The notes beneath the pieces were generated by a model. It worked only from the letters and a program-made list of their open reading frames with translations, was not told where the DNA came from and ran no database searches. Positions 54,172-62,620 of a stretch of DNA of 64,000 nucleotides are shown here, in pieces. The stretch is from Schaedlerella arabinosiphila (GTDB lineage Bacteria > Bacillota > Clostridia > Lachnospirales > Lachnospiraceae): NCBI RefSeq assembly GCF_003885045.1, contig NZ_RHJS01000002.1, positions 1,922,001-1,986,000 on the forward strand, given 5' to 3'. The translations under genes were made by a program, and so were the position numbers. Within the stretch, counting starts at the first letter, position 1. Every line of letters begins with the position of its first letter.

Positions 54172-55310
54172 CAGTAACTCACCGCCTTTGCAAGATCGAA
54201 ATCGCCCCATTTAAAGGTAAGCGCACGGGCCATATTCTCCTCGACAACAAGGAGCTTGCTTTCTGGCGTATTCTCAGTCTTGAGAATAAAAGGAATCTCC
54301 TGCATGGCGAGGAACACATCATGTGCCGTTGCCGTCCCGCCGCCATAAGCCATCTCAAACATAGCGATTGCCTCAACGGCTGCTTTTTTCGGCAGACTCA
54401 ATTTCTTACAGATACGAGTCATTGCATTGACCGGATAATCCAGATGCACCTCCAGCAGTTTCTGCAGCTTGGCAATGGAATCGCCAAACTGGGCAAAAAG
54501 CTGATCAAGCGCCGCGTCAAAATCGCTGACTTTCTTCTGGTGCCTGTGGTCTACAGCAATGCAGCCTCCAATATGGATTGGGTGCTGCCCGCCGACCAGC
54601 AATGCCGATACCTTTGCTGAAGCGACACCTGTATCCGAAGTGATAAAACGGATACCCGGCATCAGCTTATCCGCCATCGCCGTTTTTCCCTGGGATGCCA
54701 GAAGCTTTGTATAGGCTCCCAGCAGATCTTCTTTCTGATCTGGCATTTTCCATGAAGCGCTGACCAGAGAATGATCACAATAACCGCACTCATACTCATT
54801 TCCGGGGAAGCGGGCATCCAGCTTTGCCTTTAGCGTGCCCAGCAGCTCATTGATCGGAAGGATCGAATAGTCTGTCGAATCACCGGAGTGTACAGCTGAT
54901 ACCTTTTCATCACGGATTAGAAGCAGGGCTGAAGATGAATAAAGCTTCAAACAAGCATTCAACACCTCAGCCAGCACACTGCGGCTGAGTTTCGGCAATG
55001 CCGTGCCTCCGATTTTCGCCCGGTCAAGCAGGCTCTTATTAGCTGTCATGCGCAATGGATAAAGATTCCCATTGACGCGCATGGCAAGCCCAAGGTTAGA
55101 TGCTGTATCTTCCACAGCATCCAGACTGGTTCCCAGCGCGAATGCAGATAGATTTCCATAAAGAGGGGAAGCGGCATCCAGAGGCTCTATCTGCAGCTCA
55201 TCAACTCTGCAGGTAATCCACTGGCTTTTCTTCGTCTGCTCATCATGGTAATCATACATCGCACTGTAAGAACTAAAGGTTGTAGAGTAGTTGTCCTGAC
55301 AATTTTGCAT
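54171..55310 (-). CDS. DUF932-like element protein
   Basis: ATG 55310 after GGAGCATGTATT (379 residues); the ORF extends upstream without support. The layout resembles DUF932 proteins: an N-terminal part with PLYGNLSAFALG and AMRVNGNLYPLRMTANKSLLDRAKIGG, a central ITSDTGVASAKVSALLVGG matching the SNTHDGSGA region, and a helical C terminus. Identity is moderate, so the family call is tentative. First gene of an operon with YqaJ, deoxyribosyltransferase-like and helicase genes, behind a promoter and two terminators. Confidence 0.65.
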   Translation of the reverse strand: MQNCQDNYSTTFSSYSAMYDYHDEQTKKSQWITCRVDELQIEPLDAASPLYGNLSAFALGTSLDAVEDTASNLGLAMRVNGNLYPLRMTANKSLLDRAKIGGTALPKLSRSVLAEVLNACLKLYSSSALLLIRDEKVSAVHSGDSTDYSILPINELLGTLKAKLDARFPGNEYECGYCDHSLVSASWKMPDQKEDLLGAYTKLLASQGKTAMADKLMPGIRFITSDTGVASAKVSALLVGGQHPIHIGGCIAVDHRHQKKVSDFDAALDQLFAQFGDSIAKLQKLLEVHLDYPVNAMTRICKKLSLPKKAAVEAIAMFEMAYGGGTATAHDVFLAMQEIPFILKTENTPESKLLVVEENMARALTFKWGDFDLAKAVSY

Positions 55311-55442
55311 AATACATGCTCCTTTCATTTTTTTGACGGATTTACCGCCTTGATATCCGTGCAGGAAACCTGCCCGGTGTCGCGATATTCGCCAGATAGA
55401 AATGCAAGCATTTCTTCCTGGATCATGATTCGCGTATATAAC

Positions 55443-55534
55443 AAAAACAGGCACCCCAAAAGGACTGCCTGCTTTGTGCCAAAATAAGGCCGGAAAACAA
55501 AAAAAGTGCCATCCGCTAAAAAGCAAATGACACT
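55443..55534 (-). terminator. Two tandem terminators in the leader of the recombination operon
   Basis: The first (55499-55534) pairs AGTGTCATTTGC with GCGGATGGCACT through three G-T wobbles that exist only on the minus strand, then T6. The second (55443-55471) pairs CAGGCA with TGCCTG plus CC/GG, then T5. Both lie between the promoter at 55591 and the start at 55310. Confidence 0.75.
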
Positions 55535-55590
55535 GTGAAACTTCTGTTAAACTGTTTTTGGCTAAAACCAAAACTGATACTGATATATGC

Positions 55591-55619
55591 ATTATAACAG
55601 AATTCATCACAATCGTCAA
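55591..55619 (-). promoter_or_regulatory. Promoter upstream of the tandem terminators
   Basis: On the minus strand TTGACG (55619-55614), a 17-base spacer and TATAAT (55596-55591). Transcription would start near 55584 and meet the two terminators before reaching the DUF932-like gene. Confidence 0.75.
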
Positions 55620-55646
55620 TCCGTCCGAAAACGAAAGGTGCCGGGT

Positions 55647-55757
55647 TTACTGCTGCTTATTTTCAGGATTATGTCGGTTTATCTGTAACAAGCACATCAA
55701 TACTACCCCAACCATACTTCCTATCATAATCCCTGCAAAAAACCAAATAATATTCAT
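55647..55757 (-). CDS. DUF3789 small membrane protein
   Basis: A 36-residue protein, MNIIWFFAGIMIGSMVGVV then MCLLQINRHNPENKQQ: one membrane helix and a short polar tail, matching DUF3789, a family of very short proteins in Lachnospiraceae elements. ATG 55757 follows AAGGAGGCAGGATAGAG. Upstream is a hairpin with T6 (about 55789-55812) in the same direction, so it too may be attenuated. Role unknown. Confidence 0.75.
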   Translation of the reverse strand: MNIIWFFAGIMIGSMVGVVLMCLLQINRHNPENKQQ

Positions 55758-56036
55758 CTCTATCCTGCCTCCTTCCTGCTGAAAATATAAAAAATGCCAC
55801 CGTAAAGGCAGCATAGCATAACAAAATGAAAGGCAAAACATCCCGTTTCGGTTTATCTTGCCTTAACTCACTATCATAATTTTATAAAATGCTCTTCTGA
55901 AACAGAGCAAAAAACTAATACCAACTCGCTTTAATTCTGTTCGATAACTGATTCTCTCAAATTCTATAAATTCTTATTTCAAAAATGGAAAAAGCAGTTA
56001 ATCATCAATGACAAACTGCCCTGAACCCTGTATTCG

Positions 56037-56351
56037 TTATAAGTGCCTGTCGGTATCCCTTGCACCATATATCAGGCGCCGGACCTCCATCACGTCACCA
56101 ATCACCACATAATAGACAACATAATTTCTCACATAAATTCGATAATAAGGATGGTCACGCTTTTTTACAGAACGGTATGGCTCAAAGGCAACAGGATTAT
56201 CCAACCTTTCCAGGATAGCAGACTCCACATCATCAATCAGCCGAAGCGCTGCATCCTCATTTTTCAAAACATTTGTAATATAATTCGCCGTATTGATCAA
56301 ATCCTGCTCAAATATCGGCAAATACCGGAGCTGGTAAGGTTTATTTTCCAT
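56037..56351 (-). CDS. RelE/ParE-type toxin
   Basis: ATG 56351 is used (104 residues). The body YQLRYLPIFEQDLINTANYITNVLKNEDAALRLIDDVESAILERLDNPVAFEPY and the C-terminal YYRIYVRNYVVYYVVIGDVMEVRRLIYGARD are typical of RelE/ParE toxins, with the Arg/Tyr-rich strand intact. It overlaps the antitoxin gene by 11 bases. It would inhibit translation or gyrase; which cannot be told. Confidence 0.9.
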   Translation of the reverse strand: MENKPYQLRYLPIFEQDLINTANYITNVLKNEDAALRLIDDVESAILERLDNPVAFEPYRSVKKRDHPYYRIYVRNYVVYYVVIGDVMEVRRLIYGARDTDRHL

Positions 56352-56601
56352 GCACCGCACCCCTTGCATTACGGAAGACTGTTTCATGGGAAAGCCTCTC
56401 TTCCGATATAGATGCCTGCCGGTCAGCTTCATCAAGTTTCATTTCAATACTGTCTGTCAGGCTTGCATACTCCTCCAGGCTTAAAACGACCATCGCACCA
56501 TAACCGTTCTTTGTCAGGTAGACCGGCTCCCCATTGTTTACGATGGTCTCAATCTCCGGGAATTTATTCCTAAGGTCAGAAACGGGCCGAATCTGTATCA
56601 T
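56341..56601 (-). CDS. Phd/RelB-type antitoxin
   Basis: ATG 56601 after AGGAGCGATTAAGT (86 residues). MIQIRPVSDLRNKFPEIETIVNNGEPVYLTKNGYGAMVVLSLEEYASL is the Phd/YefM-like DNA-binding fold; the C-terminal part (EADRQASISEERLSHETVF) is the toxin-binding segment. Coupled to the RelE/ParE toxin by overlap. Confidence 0.92.
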   Translation of the reverse strand: MIQIRPVSDLRNKFPEIETIVNNGEPVYLTKNGYGAMVVLSLEEYASLTDSIEMKLDEADRQASISEERLSHETVFRNARGAVHGK

Positions 56602-56749
56602 ACTTAATCGCTCCTTTCTCATCATTATTCTATCCTAATTTTATCAAAATATTATCAAAAAGGCAATCTTTACTTCATGTTGATTTCAAATTTGTGGTTC
56701 GCCCGAAATGGTTTATTAAAATAATACAAATTCCTGCCATAGAACGACA

Positions 56750-56776
56750 AAAGGGATGCCGCAAAAGCAGCATCCC
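56750..56776 (-). terminator. Terminator after the DUF4314 gene
   Basis: On the minus strand GGGATGC pairs with GCATCCC around TGCTTTTGCG, with TTTTG after it. It lies 21 bases after the 56798 stop. Confidence 0.75.
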
Positions 56777-56797
56777 CCTATCTCCAGACTATGATAA

Positions 56798-57178
56798 TCA
56801 AATATCCTCTGTAATTTTACGGAACACATCTACCCCAGGAATGACTCCAAGATATCTTCCATTGTCAAACCTGCAATGGATTGTCGGGGCGTCATCGACA
56901 GAATCTACTGTCCCTTTCGTCCCGGCTGGTATTGGATGCGGATCGTCCTTCATTTCAATCAACAGGATCCGAATTCCTTCCGGATATGCATCCTTATAAA
57001 ATCTTCGATACGCTTCCAGGCTGTATTCAACAATCAGCTTTTCATCGCGCATGATTTCATAATCAAACCCACATTTCTTATCAAACGGATAAAACACGGG
57101 TTTCCGGAATCTCCGCTTCATGAGGTGTCCAGGGATAAGAATGCCGTCATCGTTATAATAAACGCGCTTTACCTCCAT
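56798..57178 (-). CDS. DUF4314-domain protein
   Basis: ATG 57178, nine bases after AAGGAG (126 residues); the ORF to 57415 runs over the methylase gene and is rejected. The C-terminal 45 residues (IPAGTKGTVDSVDDAPTIHCRFDNGRYLGVIPGVDVFRK) are DUF4314, a small beta domain common in Lachnospiraceae elements. The N terminus (KRVYYNDDGILIPGHLMKRRFRKPVF) has no known family. It starts 14 bases after the methylase stop. Confidence 0.78.
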   Translation of the reverse strand: MEVKRVYYNDDGILIPGHLMKRRFRKPVFYPFDKKCGFDYEIMRDEKLIVEYSLEAYRRFYKDAYPEGIRILLIEMKDDPHPIPAGTKGTVDSVDDAPTIHCRFDNGRYLGVIPGVDVFRKITEDI

Positions 57179-57191
57179 ACTCATTTTCTCC

Positions 57192-58124
57192 TTAATTCGT
57201 TTTTGTACGCAGCTTCCAGAGCCCTCTGCCTGCATGCTGAAAATGCTCCGGATGGTACTGCAGTGTCTGGCGGATTTTCTCTTTCCACCATTTGTGTCCC
57301 TTAACCTTTTGGTATGGTTCAATCTGCCCATATAAATAGGTAAGGGGAACCGCCTCGTCACATTGTTCCAGGACAGCCGCCACCACATCCCGCCAGGTTG
57401 CCCCCGGAATATCACGTATGTCAGCCTGCTTTTTCTCCGAAATCAGGATCGGGCAGATGAGTGCATTGTCTTTCCGGACAATCATCACATATTCATGCAG
57501 AATCGGTATGAAAGAACCGCTGTACCTGGTTTTGTCCGAAAAGCAGTTGTGCTGCGCCTTGATAATAATGTTCTCCAGCGTCCCTGGCTTCACGATCTCT
57601 GCCAGCATACTGTAAAGCCGGCCTTTCTTCTTGATGTCGCCCATCAGGACTGCCATCCGCCCGCCTTTTTCCATAGAAGCATACTGCTTCATCATGGCAT
57701 AGTTCATTGCCCCGACGAAGCTTTCCCAGTCCGTTATACGGGACAGGTCAGACTGCTTTGGATCATACCCATACCGGCTCTGGACCTCCGACGCATTATA
57801 CATGACATCTGAATAGGTCACGATATCCCAGTATGGAGGGTGCCAGAAGATAAATTCCGGCCGCTCCGGTATTTCACAGCTCATGATATCAAATCCGCTG
57901 TGCAGGTCGTACAGATGGCTGCTGATGCCTAGCCTGTCCGCAGCCGCTTTCGTTGTCCCGCTCCCGCACATATAGTCGCAGACTTCCTGCGGGCGGAAGA
58001 AGCCAAGCAGATCCTCAACCAGCTTCGGTGAACAATTCCCGCGGTAACGGTTATTGCCGCCCTCCCCGCGTTCCGGATAGGATACAATGCTGGTAAGCGG
58101 CCTTGATTCGCTTTTTTCAGGCAT
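57192..58124 (-). CDS. Orphan DNA methyltransferase with C-terminal winged helix
   Basis: A 310-residue amino-methyltransferase. AdoMet-binding motif I is DYMCGSGTTKAAADRLG (about 50-66) and the catalytic motif IV is HPPYWD (94-99), a variant of (D/N/S)PPY. No target-recognition partner or restriction gene is adjacent. The last 60 residues (ATWRDVVAAVLEQCDEAVPLTYLYGQIE... to HAGRGLWKL) resemble a HARE/Mrr-N-type winged helix, which could recognise the DNA target. It may protect the element against host restriction. The ATG follows GGAGGTGGCATT. Confidence 0.82.
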   Translation of the reverse strand: MPEKSESRPLTSIVSYPERGEGGNNRYRGNCSPKLVEDLLGFFRPQEVCDYMCGSGTTKAAADRLGISSHLYDLHSGFDIMSCEIPERPEFIFWHPPYWDIVTYSDVMYNASEVQSRYGYDPKQSDLSRITDWESFVGAMNYAMMKQYASMEKGGRMAVLMGDIKKKGRLYSMLAEIVKPGTLENIIIKAQHNCFSDKTRYSGSFIPILHEYVMIVRKDNALICPILISEKKQADIRDIPGATWRDVVAAVLEQCDEAVPLTYLYGQIEPYQKVKGHKWWKEKIRQTLQYHPEHFQHAGRGLWKLRTKTN

Positions 58125-58158
58125 AATGCCACCTCCATTTCATATTTCATTTTGACGG

Positions 58159-58698
58159 TTATACGCATTTTTCCTGCAGGCGCGCAGAGCCGGTTTTATA
58201 AAGCTCCAGTGGAATCCATTTTCCATCCTGCAGGACACAGTCATTTGCTGTGCAGTAAATGAGCGGCGCCACATCCGGATTCTCCAGACATTCCGGCGTG
58301 ATGTACAGCCCAAGATGCTTCCTATAGAAAGGCTCCAGGCCGTCAAGGATCTTCTCCCGCAGCGTCCCGATAAGGGAATCAAATTCATCTATGTCCTGAT
58401 GGGAAAAAGCCGCTTTGGAAAGCAGCTTTAAAATCCCACAGCGTTCAATCGTCCCATTGATGACAGCGGCTGCCTCATCAAGATAATCCTCGTGAATACG
58501 GATACCGCAGAGAGCCGTCCGCTTTGCATAGTCCGATGCAGAACGCTTAATGCTTACGCATAACGTGTCATAACCTTTTTTGTACTTTGTCTTCAGCACG
58601 TCAAGGGGAACCTTCTCCCGGTTATGCTTCAGGGTTGTTAAGAGTTTTGAAAGTTCCTCCCTAAGCAGAGCCGTTTCCTGATCCTGTGTTTTATACAT
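58159..58698 (-). CDS. Hypothetical 179-residue protein
   Basis: No family recognised. An N-terminal coiled coil (about 5-45) is followed by a helical domain (YDTLCVSIKRSASDYAKRTALCGIRIHEDYL) and a C-terminal region with paired Cys (CTANDCVL). The ATG follows GGGGGATAAGAAGACGCC. It lies between the methylase and another unknown gene in a tightly packed minus-strand array. Confidence 0.65.
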   Translation of the reverse strand: MYKTQDQETALLREELSKLLTTLKHNREKVPLDVLKTKYKKGYDTLCVSIKRSASDYAKRTALCGIRIHEDYLDEAAAVINGTIERCGILKLLSKAAFSHQDIDEFDSLIGTLREKILDGLEPFYRKHLGLYITPECLENPDVAPLIYCTANDCVLQDGKWIPLELYKTGSARLQEKCV

Positions 58699-58707
58699 GG
58701 CGTCTTC

Positions 58708-59145
58708 TTATCCCCCATTCTCGACCGACTGATAATCTATGTCAATCGGCTCGTCTGTCAGAACCGGGATGTACTTTTTAAAAATCCCGGCAACCTCCTC
58801 TCCCGTCTTTATTTGTTTTTGATTTGCCAGATTCCATGGGTAATCCGGGCCAAACAGCAGATAATCTTTTCCATCAACGCTGTCACAAGCCTCAAGCCGG
58901 ACATTTTCCGCCTCCAGAATCACTTCTTTCAGAATAGTGGCCAATCCGAGTCTGAAATCCTGATCGAACTCCATATAGTCGTCATAATCCGGATCTGAAA
59001 CCCCACATTCATCCAGCCATTCCTGAATATTCTTCTGCAATACCGGCGCCATTGCCAGCAAGTTCTGGATACGCTCCACAGAATGCTCTCTGATGTCGGA
59101 GACGCATATGCCGTACCCATAGGTATGCCAAGATGTATAGCTCAT
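58708..59145 (-). CDS. Hypothetical 145-residue acidic protein
   Basis: No family recognised. It starts MSYTSWHTYGYGICVSDI, is acidic throughout (DECGVSDPDYDDYMEFDQDF) and ends with a short helical region. The ATG follows AGGAGGGTAATTGT. Acidic composition recalls DNA-mimic or anti-defence proteins of phages, but nothing specific supports that here. Confidence 0.62.
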   Translation of the reverse strand: MSYTSWHTYGYGICVSDIREHSVERIQNLLAMAPVLQKNIQEWLDECGVSDPDYDDYMEFDQDFRLGLATILKEVILEAENVRLEACDSVDGKDYLLFGPDYPWNLANQKQIKTGEEVAGIFKKYIPVLTDEPIDIDYQSVENGG

Positions 59146-59157
59146 ACAATTACCCTC

Positions 59158-60126
59158 CTACTCTATGTCAGGCTGTAAATCAACCCAAAGACAGCACTCC
59201 CTGCATTTTTTTGTGCCGTTTCCAACACAAAGGGGATAGGGATTATCTGTTTCCGGCTTATAGCAGTCTGGTTTTTCCAAATACTCATTTACCAATTCGT
59301 GTGCAACCTCTGACACAGTTTCCCAGTAAGATTCCCAGTAGTGGTCATTCTTACCAAGTGCATTTTGAAGCCTCTCCGGGAACCGTGGGTCATGAACCAT
59401 CCGTCCATACTTCTCATCTGTAAGCTTTGCAATTTCATCCCAGTCTGACACCTGGGAAACAAAATCCTCAAGCTGGCAGGAGGCTTTATGAATCTCAGCA
59501 AGCTCCCTCACAAACCGGTTGGACGCGCAAAGTTTTTGGGCAATGATTGAAAGCGAATAATGGTTTTCGCAGTGTTCCCCGTCAATGTAGCATTCATAGG
59601 AATCTGCAGTGGAATGCACCACGAAATTCCCATAACCGGCCCACTGCGGAATACATCCGTTTTCCAATTCTTCCTCTAATTTCTGGACCAATAGGCGCTT
59701 GGCATCGTCGAAATCCGTATACACTTTGGAAGAACTGCCATGTTCGCCTTCTACCGCCCAATCTTCTGCCAGGATGAATACCATTGGATGATGACGGCAT
59801 TCTTTCAGGTCATCAAGCGGGCATATCATTTCCGGCGCCATGATAACCAAATCCAAAATAATATCGTCAATGGTCTTTGGATTCTGGTACAATTCCGAAA
59901 ACCTCTCCTCCAGCTCTTTTACATCGTAAGGAATCACCGGAGGTTCAAAGGAGCAATAAATATCCGGCGTTTCATTTTCCGTATCTTTATCCCCACCGTC
60001 ACGGATTTCCGTAATGCTTCCATACAAGCCTTCATATTCACTTTCAGGCGTACCCACAATGGATGCGCCAATCACATAAGTAACGCCTTCATACTCAAAT
60101 TCAGCGCCAATTCGATTTATAATCAT
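59158..60126 (-). CDS. Hypothetical 322-residue protein
   Basis: No family recognised. The N-terminal region (IINRIGAEFEYEGVTYVIGASIVGTPESEYEGLYGSITEI) looks like a small beta domain, the middle has a WAVEGEHGSS segment, and the C-terminal 20 residues contain a CVGNGTKKCRECCLW cysteine cluster that could bind zinc. Acidic overall. The ATG follows AAGGGAGGGATCGGA. Third in the unknown array. Confidence 0.65.
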   Translation of the reverse strand: MIINRIGAEFEYEGVTYVIGASIVGTPESEYEGLYGSITEIRDGGDKDTENETPDIYCSFEPPVIPYDVKELEERFSELYQNPKTIDDIILDLVIMAPEMICPLDDLKECRHHPMVFILAEDWAVEGEHGSSSKVYTDFDDAKRLLVQKLEEELENGCIPQWAGYGNFVVHSTADSYECYIDGEHCENHYSLSIIAQKLCASNRFVRELAEIHKASCQLEDFVSQVSDWDEIAKLTDEKYGRMVHDPRFPERLQNALGKNDHYWESYWETVSEVAHELVNEYLEKPDCYKPETDNPYPLCVGNGTKKCRECCLWVDLQPDIE

Positions 60127-60139
60127 TCCGATCCCTCCC

Positions 60140-61261
60140 TTAAATATGATAGTCCACGCCTACGAGGACATCCTCGTCTTCCAGACTATCAATGTACTCG
60201 TCTATGCGTTCCGGCCAGTCAACAGGAACAGCGCCGTTATTTATCCACTCAAAGTCCTCTCTGTTAAACCAATTGTCTGCGTCTACGATATCGTGGACAT
60301 ATACCGGATACTTCCGATTATCAAGGATGTCATTCCGTTTCAGATAATCCTCAACTGCCTCACCCTTGAAATACTCCATTTCTCCATGATAAAAAACGCC
60401 TTGAGGGGTAATGGCTCCTCTGAAGCCTTCCTCATACTGGCCCGTAACAAATATTTTCTCTAATTTTGAGAAACGCTCCCTGGCTTTTTTCTCGCGCCAC
60501 TCGCGCATTGCCTGCCACTCAATATCCTTTTTCTTAGCAGCACATACCCAGATATATCCTTCAGGCGCAACGGATTCATAATCCTCATTACACCAGCTGC
60601 GTTCGCCAACCGAATAATCGGTACACGAATCTTTGACTAAAAACATCTCCGGCCATCTGCCGCCGATTTGATACCAGTCCCACATAGCATTAGGATTGTA
60701 AATGAAGCCATAGCCTCCATGTTCCTCATCATATGAAAATCCGCGCCCGTTTTCCGCATAATCTGCAAAGCTGGCATACAGCTTTTTTCTGGGATAATCA
60801 GGCAATGCCCTCATACGCTTAGCCCTTTTTGTCCGCTTTTCATGTTTTAATGGACCGGCTTCTCTCTGAAATACCTTTCCATTCCGGATCACGAAACGCC
60901 CCCATAAAGGATATCCGTTTGCTTCGACAATCTTTCCTTGCGCAAGCTTGATACAATCTGCTGTTGAATTATACTCTTTGCGCAGCTCCTCCGTGTAATC
61001 TTCAAAAGACAGGTATTCCGGATTTATCGGATCTGCAGAATAAAAATCCATAATCCCAACAATTTCACGATTGACTGCTCTTGCAAATGAAGAACGGAGA
61101 TTCTTTAACTCCTCCATGTAAACGCCTAACATAATATTGTCTTTTTCCGCGTCTTTTCTTGCTTTTAGCTCTGCAAGCACAGCCGCAATTTCTAAATCCT
61201 TTGCTTTATCCTCTTCTATAGTAATAGGAGCTTGTACAGCTGCCAATGTTCTAAAATGCAT
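60140..61261 (-). CDS. Hypothetical 373-residue protein
   Basis: No family recognised. An N-terminal helical part (about 15-60) is followed by a basic central region (KHEKRTKRAKRMRALPDYPRKK) and a tryptophan-rich C-terminal half (GGRWPEMFLVKDS, YIWVCAAKKKDIEWQAMREWREKKA). The ATG follows AAGGAAAATAGAG, just after the hairpin at 61282. Fourth gene of the array, it has the same orientation as the AAA and VWA genes. Confidence 0.65.
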   Translation of the reverse strand: MHFRTLAAVQAPITIEEDKAKDLEIAAVLAELKARKDAEKDNIMLGVYMEELKNLRSSFARAVNREIVGIMDFYSADPINPEYLSFEDYTEELRKEYNSTADCIKLAQGKIVEANGYPLWGRFVIRNGKVFQREAGPLKHEKRTKRAKRMRALPDYPRKKLYASFADYAENGRGFSYDEEHGGYGFIYNPNAMWDWYQIGGRWPEMFLVKDSCTDYSVGERSWCNEDYESVAPEGYIWVCAAKKKDIEWQAMREWREKKARERFSKLEKIFVTGQYEEGFRGAITPQGVFYHGEMEYFKGEAVEDYLKRNDILDNRKYPVYVHDIVDADNWFNREDFEWINNGAVPVDWPERIDEYIDSLEDEDVLVGVDYHI

Positions 61262-61281
61262 CTCTATTTTCCTTTCTTGAA

Positions 61282-61321
61282 GACAGAGATGGGCAACTGT
61301 ATTTTTAGCTGCCCATCTGTC
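61282..61321. terminator. Hairpin between the AAA ATPase gene and the unknown array
   Basis: GACAGAGATGGGCA (61282-61295 region) pairs with TGCCCATCTGTC (61310-61321), leaving one unpaired base pair. It lies just before the ribosome binding site of the 61261 gene. A U-rich tail is poor on the minus strand and better on the plus strand. Confidence 0.5.
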
Positions 61322-61425
61322 ATATTTTTATATTTTGATGTTGTTATACCCATAATGCCGTTCTTCCATATAGGACGGCCCCAGTGGGCAGCTGGCTCAA
61401 ATCAGGGAATCCTCCCCGCATTCTG

Positions 61426-62535
61426 TCATGCCGTCAGGTAGTGAATGTTTCTTTCTGCGGCACGGACTATAGATAAATACTCCGGTATCAGCTTCCGCAC
61501 TTCTTCCTGTGCTTCATCCCCATAGTAATCGTTATAGCTTAGCATGATGCTGTCCGCCGGAAGGATCGTTGCGCTGCGCGTAGGATCATAGACACACGCA
61601 GACGGCTTGAATTCAGCCGTAACCATGTTCCTGCCCTTCTCGTCATCCAGATACACCATCTCCCTGCCCTCTTTATTGAACATATCCAAACGGCAGTTGT
61701 TTGATTTCATGACTGTCCCGTCATTGAAATGAAGGGTAACATTATAAGCCGTTTCCCTGGTGTTGATGATATTAAGGTCCTGGATCACCGTTTCAAATGC
61801 GCCTCCCATACTAAGCTCGAACGCAATCGCCCTAAGGCAGTCAAAGTTCAGCGCCACTTTCTTGGAAAACAGGATTACCTTCTGGATTTCACTGACATAC
61901 TGTGTCCCAAGCTTATCTGTAAGGTATTCCATGATTTCCTCCGAGGAGGGATATTCAAAACGGAAATGGTAATGGAACCGCCCAGGACGGTTTACCAGAT
62001 AGTCATTCAGCTTACGCAGGCTGTTACAGGTAATGATAAAAAGTTTTTTCCCCTGGGATGTCCCATCAAACAGGCTCAAGAGCCTGGACTGCGGATCCCC
62101 TCCATTGTCTCCGGAGCTGGCGCTGCCAAAGGTTTTGTCAAACTCATCAAACAGAAAAACAGCCTCCTGCTCAATAGACTCAATGTATGAGGCAATACCA
62201 GGAATAAACTGGTCAATAATGATGACAGGATATCCATCTTCCACAGCCTTTGACGCCAGTATCCGGGCAAAAAGGGATTTCCCAATCCCCTTGTCTCCGC
62301 TCAAAATAACGCCCAGGTTCCGTTCAAATTTCGTAAATGCCTGGAACACCTTGTCTGCTTTCTCCGGATGGATGCCGTAGACCTTTTCCTTTACTGCAAG
62401 GTCTGTGCGCGTCTCCAGAAAAAATCCGGACATCTTTTCAAAACGGACGGTATAGGTTTTCGCCGGCAGCCTGTCATAAGCCTTGAGCGAGTCGTCATAA
62501 ATTTCATATCTTTTTCCAATACTGATTGCCTTCAT
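61426..62535 (-). CDS. AAA ATPase (MoxR-like context)
   Basis: ATG 62535 is preceded by AAAGGGAATAAAAAC (369 residues). Walker A is SGDKGIGKSLFA (about 76-87), Walker B AVFLFDEFDKTF, sensor 1 IITCNS and the arginine region NRPGRFHYHFRF. The C-terminal half has beta structure of unknown type. Together with the adjacent VWA protein it forms a MoxR/CobS-CobT-like pair; such pairs assemble or remodel other complexes. Target unknown. Confidence 0.85.
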   Translation of the reverse strand: MKAISIGKRYEIYDDSLKAYDRLPAKTYTVRFEKMSGFFLETRTDLAVKEKVYGIHPEKADKVFQAFTKFERNLGVILSGDKGIGKSLFARILASKAVEDGYPVIIIDQFIPGIASYIESIEQEAVFLFDEFDKTFGSASSGDNGGDPQSRLLSLFDGTSQGKKLFIITCNSLRKLNDYLVNRPGRFHYHFRFEYPSSEEIMEYLTDKLGTQYVSEIQKVILFSKKVALNFDCLRAIAFELSMGGAFETVIQDLNIINTRETAYNVTLHFNDGTVMKSNNCRLDMFNKEGREMVYLDDEKGRNMVTAEFKPSACVYDPTRSATILPADSIMLSYNDYYGDEAQEEVRKLIPEYLSIVRAAERNIHYLTA

Positions 62536-62620
62536 GTTTTTATTCCCTTTCTTTGTTGTTTTATTATAAGTTTCTTTTGATTTCCAGGTGGGGCGGGATC
62601 TGTAATCTCCCCCTGACCTG

